Shown here: positions 9,201 to 12,168 of the stretch, piece after piece
How positions within the stretch are numbered: the first letter of the stretch is position 1
Layout: each line of letters begins with the position of its first letter
NCBI GenBank assembly: GCA_947457025.1
Contig: CANGUI010000030.1
Coordinates: 1 to 12,168 of the forward strand
Source of the DNA: Flammeovirgaceae bacterium
GTDB lineage: Bacteria > Bacteroidota > Bacteroidia > Cytophagales > Cyclobacteriaceae
Reading direction: 5' to 3'
DNA: 12,168 bases
Position numbers and translations under genes: made by a program
The notes under the pieces: generated by a model
Seen by the model: the letters and a program-made list of their open reading frames with translations, nothing else
Databases searched by the model: none
What the model was told of the DNA's origin: nothing

Positions 9201-9752
9201 AATTTCCTGAGGGGTACTCAACTTATTTAAGCTGGCAACTTGCAAAGACACACCGATCGGGTTCGCCAGTAACGAACTACCCCACTCGATCCGTACAATT
9301 TCATTTTGTGTTGCCACAAAACCAATCCAGTCGGAAGCAGATCTGATGATTGAAATGGACTCTGGTTGATTCAACAACCCGTTCAAATTCCCAAGACTGA
9401 CAATCGAGGATGGTGAGTTGTACGGACTATTTCCAAAATCAGCTCGAATGAGGGAACCATTGCGGCTAGTTGCAAAAGCCACCCAACGGCCGGCATCATT
9501 TACCATCGCTAAATCCGTAATGAAAGTCGTTATTACACCAATTGAACTGCTGGAATAGGCGCCGTCTAATTCATTGGAACAAAAATCCCAGGCATTTGAT
9601 TGGCCAGGGTCGCTTCTATTTTGTAGAACAAGAAACTCATTCAAACATACCTCAATAGGAGTTTCAATATCGACTAAGTTCTGAGTAAATACCGAATTAG
9701 CACAAAGGGCAAACAGGAGGATGGCGAAGGCTTGATAAAACTTACCGGTCAT
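6204..9752 (-). CDS. Large secreted multi-PKD protein with beta-propeller insert and T9SS type A sorting domain
   Basis: This is a 1182-residue cell-surface or secreted adhesin-like protein. A signal peptide (FAILLFALCANSVFTQ, cleavage near residue 23) is followed by the first half of a PKD-like unit (VCLNEFLVLQNRS...AWDFCSN, about 34-60). About 300 residues then carry roughly six blade-like repeats (WVAFAT, WIGFVAT, YIAVVA, WILYAI and similar strands at 60-residue spacing). The second half of the PKD unit is at about 378-418 (ENPANIFYTIPGSYEITLTV). Seven further PKD-like units follow at about 420-501, 505-583, 588-662, 665-750, 752-827, 831-908 and 911-991, most with a paired Cys pattern, W-x-F/W-x-I cores and PG-Y/N turns. 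A CARDB-like Ig domain (about 996-1094) precedes the tail AYPNPADGF...GLYTLVVQTG...VLIKR (1103-1182), the standard T9SS type A sorting signal. The start ATG overlaps the stop of the upstream glycosyltransferase (ATGA). No enzymatic motif was seen; ligand and function are unknown. Confidence 0.92.
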   Translation of the reverse strand: MTGKFYQAFAILLFALCANSVFTQNLVDIETPIEVCLNEFLVLQNRSDPGQSNAWDFCSNELDGAYSSSSIGVITTFITDLAMVNDAGRWVAFATSRNGSLIRADFGNSPYNSPSSIVSLGNLNGLLNQPESISIIRSASDWIGFVATQNEIVRIEWGSSLLANPIGVSLQVASLNKLSTPQEIEVVKEGENYIAVVANSGNSTITLLNLGSQGRKLPIQTDIMVSDFIPGAADLSGLSVSKVCNEWILYAIASNKIYRIEAGQDLFGSLSTSAMLDFSNTIPVSIGQFNRIKAIVYGTSTFVYFTSFTGGYLYAAVWNEDQGQPEFRDLGNISTPPNPYVLESFRFQGEYGFFLSGFNNGLTHRVHVSSTCAANVPYSLEENPANIFYTIPGSYEITLTVDFGNGIVCSKTKPIVVKPFDAPLFSIVTKNNCVSSPVFFSASSSGGMGLISWNWSFGDSVLSTLENPVHQYGGVGEYQIRLQATATNGCKNTSSRNFTVWPPPNAGFVVPSGFICTNNAFTYTNTTIDDFDGYLTYEWFVNQIPISTERDLIYAFTSAGEKEVKLVASIPGCSSQAIQTIPDVGEGPLVDFNFSGKCAGDPIVFTNQTLGSIAGYDWDLGGKVSTQTNPTVSFNDPGNYTAKLKATGTNGCVSETSKPLKIYSKPVASFSLALPPFSCSGSPAQFTDTTPALTDSNLTGWAWSFGMGLGTSTQRNPSFTFAQAGNFPVELTVTSDQGCFAILTKSITIQQTPTVDFTNGPSCRNQRTQFTSITSAPIKSFQWNIGVNTYTTANPSHVFVTAGNSAVQVRIVAQNDCIASISKSITIPVELLPEFTVGNACAGKQVVFSNSTVAPNDPVRNVQWIINNQSLQGNTVNLVLANPGNYPVRMVVTGQSGCTYGVDQNVVINPTPSAGFAVSDEVGPPPLRILFTNTSQGANSFLWRFNDNLGTTSSNANPEFTYTALGDYGVDLIASNSFNCSDQITRLVRIITPVRDLELIDYRVLQDPVSKLFVSQVEIKNNSNYIVREAPVLLNLGLGITFREVIRDQWLPGTTKTITLQNQLQTSRPLTFACAELAFPDDQVASNNKICISLNESSNWLPAYPNPADGFLIVPLIAASKEPVTIRLITGTGALAYEKIIDNPDLGLREWTIAINQLVPGLYTLVVQTGGSENRSRVLIKR

Positions 9753-10924
9753 ACTCTTGGAACGAAAAATAAATCGTATGCGTTATCTCTCAAGTTCTCG
9801 GATCGAAACGCACGCGCGACCATCATGATCCTTTCTCTTTCAGGAATAATGCTCAAAAGTTTTTCCCGATCGTAAGTTGTTGAATTAAGCGGGCAACCAC
9901 AATTGTTTTCGCTCATAATCACAGAATCATCTCCAATCCCTTCCGGCATTACAACCGGTAAACCATTCGCCCAATATTCCCCCACCTTAATAGGCGAACA
10001 GTATTGTTTGCTGGGCGAAGGCTTAATTAGCGCGTAGCCAAAGTCACTTGCCGAAAGATAGTCGGGCACCTGTTCATTCGATACGAATTTAACTCGAACG
10101 AAATCAGAGCATGCACCCGTGTTAATGAGTGCTTCGAAAAGCAAATCAGAACCGAGGTCGGTTAAAACAATTAGATAGAAGCGCGAGCCGAAATACAAAC
10201 GATCTGCAGAAAAAACGCTAAGCGCATCGGGCAAATCAAAGTAGATTCCACCAAATTTACCGACATAGATCCCCACCAACGCTTCCATTGGAATTGTCAA
10301 ATCAGCCCGTACCGCTGCCCGGCGATCTTCTTTAAATCGGAATTTGGCAAGGTCAACAATGCAAGGGACCGTTATCACCGGCTGTTTGGAATTAGGCACT
10401 TTCTGCAAAAGCTTCCGATATTTATTACTCACCGTCATCAAACCCGCAGCAGTTGCACGCTGACCATACTCCAGATACTTTTGAAATAGGTATTTTAGAC
10501 CAAATCTCTTCCAAACACCCGATTCGAGCATGTAATCGGCATGAGGCTCAAACGACTCTACATAATACCTGGTGCGGGTAATTCTAGATGCCAAAAAAAT
10601 CAGCCCTCCCGCGGGAGCTCCGCGCCCAAGCGCAAAGTCAATTTTATGATGTTTTATAATCTGAATTATTCGAATCGGAAACCAAACGAAGTCAATGAAT
10701 TTCGCAAAATACCCAGGCCCCCACGATTTAAGCTCCAAATACTCTACATTCAACAACCTCGGGGGCTCCACCGAAAACACGCGCTTCGTACCAGCTCGCT
10801 CTACGGAGAGAACAAAAACCTTTCCGCCATTGAAGTAACGCGAAAGTGGTGGAATGTTCGGATAAACTGTCGCTTGAGAAAGTGGATCATAAAGGCCCCA
10901 GAAACTGACATATAGCAGATTCAT
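9749..10924 (-). CDS. Glycosyltransferase, GT-B fold, GT4-like
   Basis: This is a 391-residue, probably cytoplasmic or membrane-associated sugar transferase. The N-terminal Rossmann half starts MNLLYVSFWGLYDP and includes an amphipathic segment FIDFVWFPIRIIQIIKHHKIDF (about 76-97). The C-terminal half starts near ALVGIYVGKFGG (215-226) and has the donor-binding stretch SPIKVGEYWANGLPVV (310-325), followed by a glycine-rich GIGDD. The Glu at 316 matches the second Glu of the GT4 EX7E motif. The first is missing (Tyr308 in that place), which is seen in divergent GT4-like branches whose motif reads SPxKxxEY. The acceptor and sugar are unknown. It overlaps by ATGA both the upstream GT2 gene (stop at 10921-10923) and the downstream PKD gene (start at 9752), so it sits in the middle of a tightly coupled operon. 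Confidence 0.85.
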   Translation of the reverse strand: MNLLYVSFWGLYDPLSQATVYPNIPPLSRYFNGGKVFVLSVERAGTKRVFSVEPPRLLNVEYLELKSWGPGYFAKFIDFVWFPIRIIQIIKHHKIDFALGRGAPAGGLIFLASRITRTRYYVESFEPHADYMLESGVWKRFGLKYLFQKYLEYGQRATAAGLMTVSNKYRKLLQKVPNSKQPVITVPCIVDLAKFRFKEDRRAAVRADLTIPMEALVGIYVGKFGGIYFDLPDALSVFSADRLYFGSRFYLIVLTDLGSDLLFEALINTGACSDFVRVKFVSNEQVPDYLSASDFGYALIKPSPSKQYCSPIKVGEYWANGLPVVMPEGIGDDSVIMSENNCGCPLNSTTYDREKLLSIIPERERIMMVARAFRSENLRDNAYDLFFVPRV

Positions 10925-11736
10925 AGTGTCAAAAATCGAAAAAATTCAATTAGGCCCTTAAACACCCTTCCCTGACTTGTGTATGAAAGCAACATGATTT
11001 TTCCAATTTTTATCTTAAGGAAAATAAACTGAAAATTAGAAATAATCTTGCTATCTATCCATTTTTCTATCAACAGCATGTAACATCTCGATAAGCCATC
11101 CAAGTTTCTCATCGTTGACGTAGAGCCCTTATGGTAAATGAGTATTTTCTCCGGCACGAAATCATACAAACCGCAATCAGCCACCGAAACCAAAAAATCT
11201 AAATCTTCTCCGTGGGTCAATCTCTCGTCAAACTTGTACTCCTTTCCAGGTATCGCGCGAATCATCCACGTACCACCAAAAAAACAAGACGAACTCAATT
11301 TAAGCAACTCATGGATTGGCTTCCCTCGGAACCATGGTTTGTACACATTTGTCACTTTTCGTTTTGTCAGATCAAATACCTCGCTATAGCCATCAACAAA
11401 AGTAATCTCAGGCCTTCTCCTAAAAACTGCAACTCGGGATTTAATACTGTCAAGGGGCAAAAGGTCATCCGAATCTAAGAAACAAAAAAACTCTCCGGTG
11501 AAGTGCGAAAGACCAAGATTGCGAGCCGCTGAAACACCACGGTTTACCTGCTTAAACGTTCGGATTCGAGGATCGCGAAATGCACGTAGCACCGCTTCTG
11601 TTTGATCTGTGCTTCCATCGTTAATGACGAGAAGCTCCCAATTTGGATAAGTTTGTCGAATTACGGATTCAATGGCCTGCCCAATGCAGTGTGCTGCATT
11701 GTATGCAGCCATAATAATTGTAACCTTACCTTCCAT
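10921..11736 (-). CDS. Glycosyltransferase family 2 (GT-A fold)
   Basis: This is a nucleotide-sugar-dependent inverting transferase of 271 residues from the chosen start. Motifs in order: VTIIMAAYNAAHCIGQAIES (5-24), VINDGSTDQT (37-46) for the nucleotide, GVSAARNLGLSHFTGEFFCFLDSDD (67-91) with the metal-binding DxD at 88-90, and HGEDLDF (175-181) carrying the probable catalytic acidic pair. The ATG at 11736 is preferred because it begins directly before the first beta strand and overlaps the upstream GT4 gene by only 11 bases. The open frame extends to 11931, but those 65 extra residues lie on top of the upstream coding sequence and do not look like a GT2 N-terminus. The C-terminus ends in a basic, hydrophobic helix (FIFLKIKIGKIMLL), perhaps for membrane contact. 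Its stop overlaps the next start in ATGA. The transferred sugar is not predictable. Confidence 0.92.
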   Translation of the reverse strand: MEGKVTIIMAAYNAAHCIGQAIESVIRQTYPNWELLVINDGSTDQTEAVLRAFRDPRIRTFKQVNRGVSAARNLGLSHFTGEFFCFLDSDDLLPLDSIKSRVAVFRRRPEITFVDGYSEVFDLTKRKVTNVYKPWFRGKPIHELLKLSSSCFFGGTWMIRAIPGKEYKFDERLTHGEDLDFLVSVADCGLYDFVPEKILIYHKGSTSTMRNLDGLSRCYMLLIEKWIDSKIISNFQFIFLKIKIGKIMLLSYTSQGRVFKGLIEFFRFLTL

Positions 11737-12168
11737 TGGCAATGACGTGCCTGTAAACTTCCTCCACCCTACGAATGATAAGCTCAATCGCCAAACGGCT
11801 CCTAACATCGCTGCGTCCTTTGTCAACAATTTGGAGCACCCGCTTATCCGTGCGATTAATTGATGCGAGGATCTCTGCCCAAGCGTCTGGTGCACGAAAA
11901 GGAATGATGAACCCGTTCCGACCGTCTTCAATTACATCTGTTGCTCCCGAAACCGGTGTTATCAATAATACTTGCCCAAGCGCAAGTGTTTCAATCATGA
12001 TTTGCGGAAAAGCCTCTTGATTGGTTGGATGAATAATTACATCCATACAACATACCAGTGGCCGTGTATCTTTTTGCCAGCCCAGAAAGAGCACCTTGTC
12101 GGCAACGCCAAGATCATTAACTTGTTGAACCAGCTGATGGTGAAAAGGACCGTCTCCCACCATAACAA
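11726..12168 (-). CDS. Glycosyltransferase family 4, C-terminal part (5' end outside window)
   Basis: About 146 residues of the C-terminal Rossmann domain of a GT4 retaining glycosyltransferase run off the right edge. Typical sequence: VMVGDGPFHHQL (usual xxIVGDGP start of the donor domain), VLFLGWQKDTRPLVCCMDVIIHPTNQEAFPQIMIETLALG with an intact EX7E motif (EAFPQIMIE), and TPVSGATDVIEDGRNGFIIP binding the nucleotide-sugar. The frame stays open to the last base; the ATG at 12163 is internal to the conserved motif and is not the start. The stop overlaps the GT2 start by 11 bases. It is the most upstream visible gene of a minus-strand glycan-assembly operon, and more genes likely lie to the right. 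Sugar and acceptor are unknown. Confidence 0.93.
   Translation of the reverse strand, partial: VMVGDGPFHHQLVQQVNDLGVADKVLFLGWQKDTRPLVCCMDVIIHPTNQEAFPQIMIETLALGQVLLITPVSGATDVIEDGRNGFIIPFRAPDAWAEILASINRTDKRVLQIVDKGRSDVRSRLAIELIIRRVEEVYRHVIANGR

Noticed and set aside
11737..11931. N-terminal extension of 65 residues on the GT2 gene
   Set aside because: It lies over the coding sequence of the upstream GT4 gene in another frame and precedes the natural GT2 start at MEGKVTIIMAAYN.

Overview
The window looks like a chromosomal piece from a member of the Bacteroidota, most likely a Cytophagales-type bacterium. Three things point there: a secreted protein ending in a type IX secretion (T9SS) type A sorting tail, a TonB-dependent receptor with an N-terminal carboxypeptidase-like regulatory domain, and a Crp/Fnr-type regulator end of the Bacteroidota style. 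Strong Shine-Dalgarno sequences are also scarce, as is usual in that phylum. No rRNA, tRNA, CRISPR array, insertion sequence or phage gene was seen.

Left part (1-3626). The window opens inside the 3' end of a Crp/Fnr-family regulator on the + strand. Facing it on the - strand is a small outer-membrane barrel-type protein gene whose two ends both look damaged: it has no ordinary start codon in frame, and it reads through into the regulator gene. Next comes a complete + strand TonB-dependent receptor, which ends at a strong bidirectional hairpin terminator shared with icd.

Middle (3655-6154), all - strand. This holds icd (NADP-dependent isocitrate dehydrogenase of the TCA cycle), a gene-free stretch of about 300 bases with short dyads, and a translationally coupled pair: an Lrp/AsnC regulator followed by a PyrR-like phosphoribosyltransferase (ATGA overlap).

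Right part (6204-12168), all - strand. Reading with transcription: a GT4 glycosyltransferase cut by the window edge, a GT2 glycosyltransferase, a second GT-B/GT4-like glycosyltransferase, then a 1182-residue secreted multi-PKD protein with a T9SS tail. Every junction overlaps by 4-11 bases, so these four genes look like the end of one surface-polysaccharide operon that also makes a large exported adhesin-like protein. The N-terminus of that protein looks like a PKD domain split by a beta-propeller of about 300 residues. This architecture, and its coupling to glycosyltransferases, is the most interesting content here. I saw no clear sign of a wholly new defence or mobile system.
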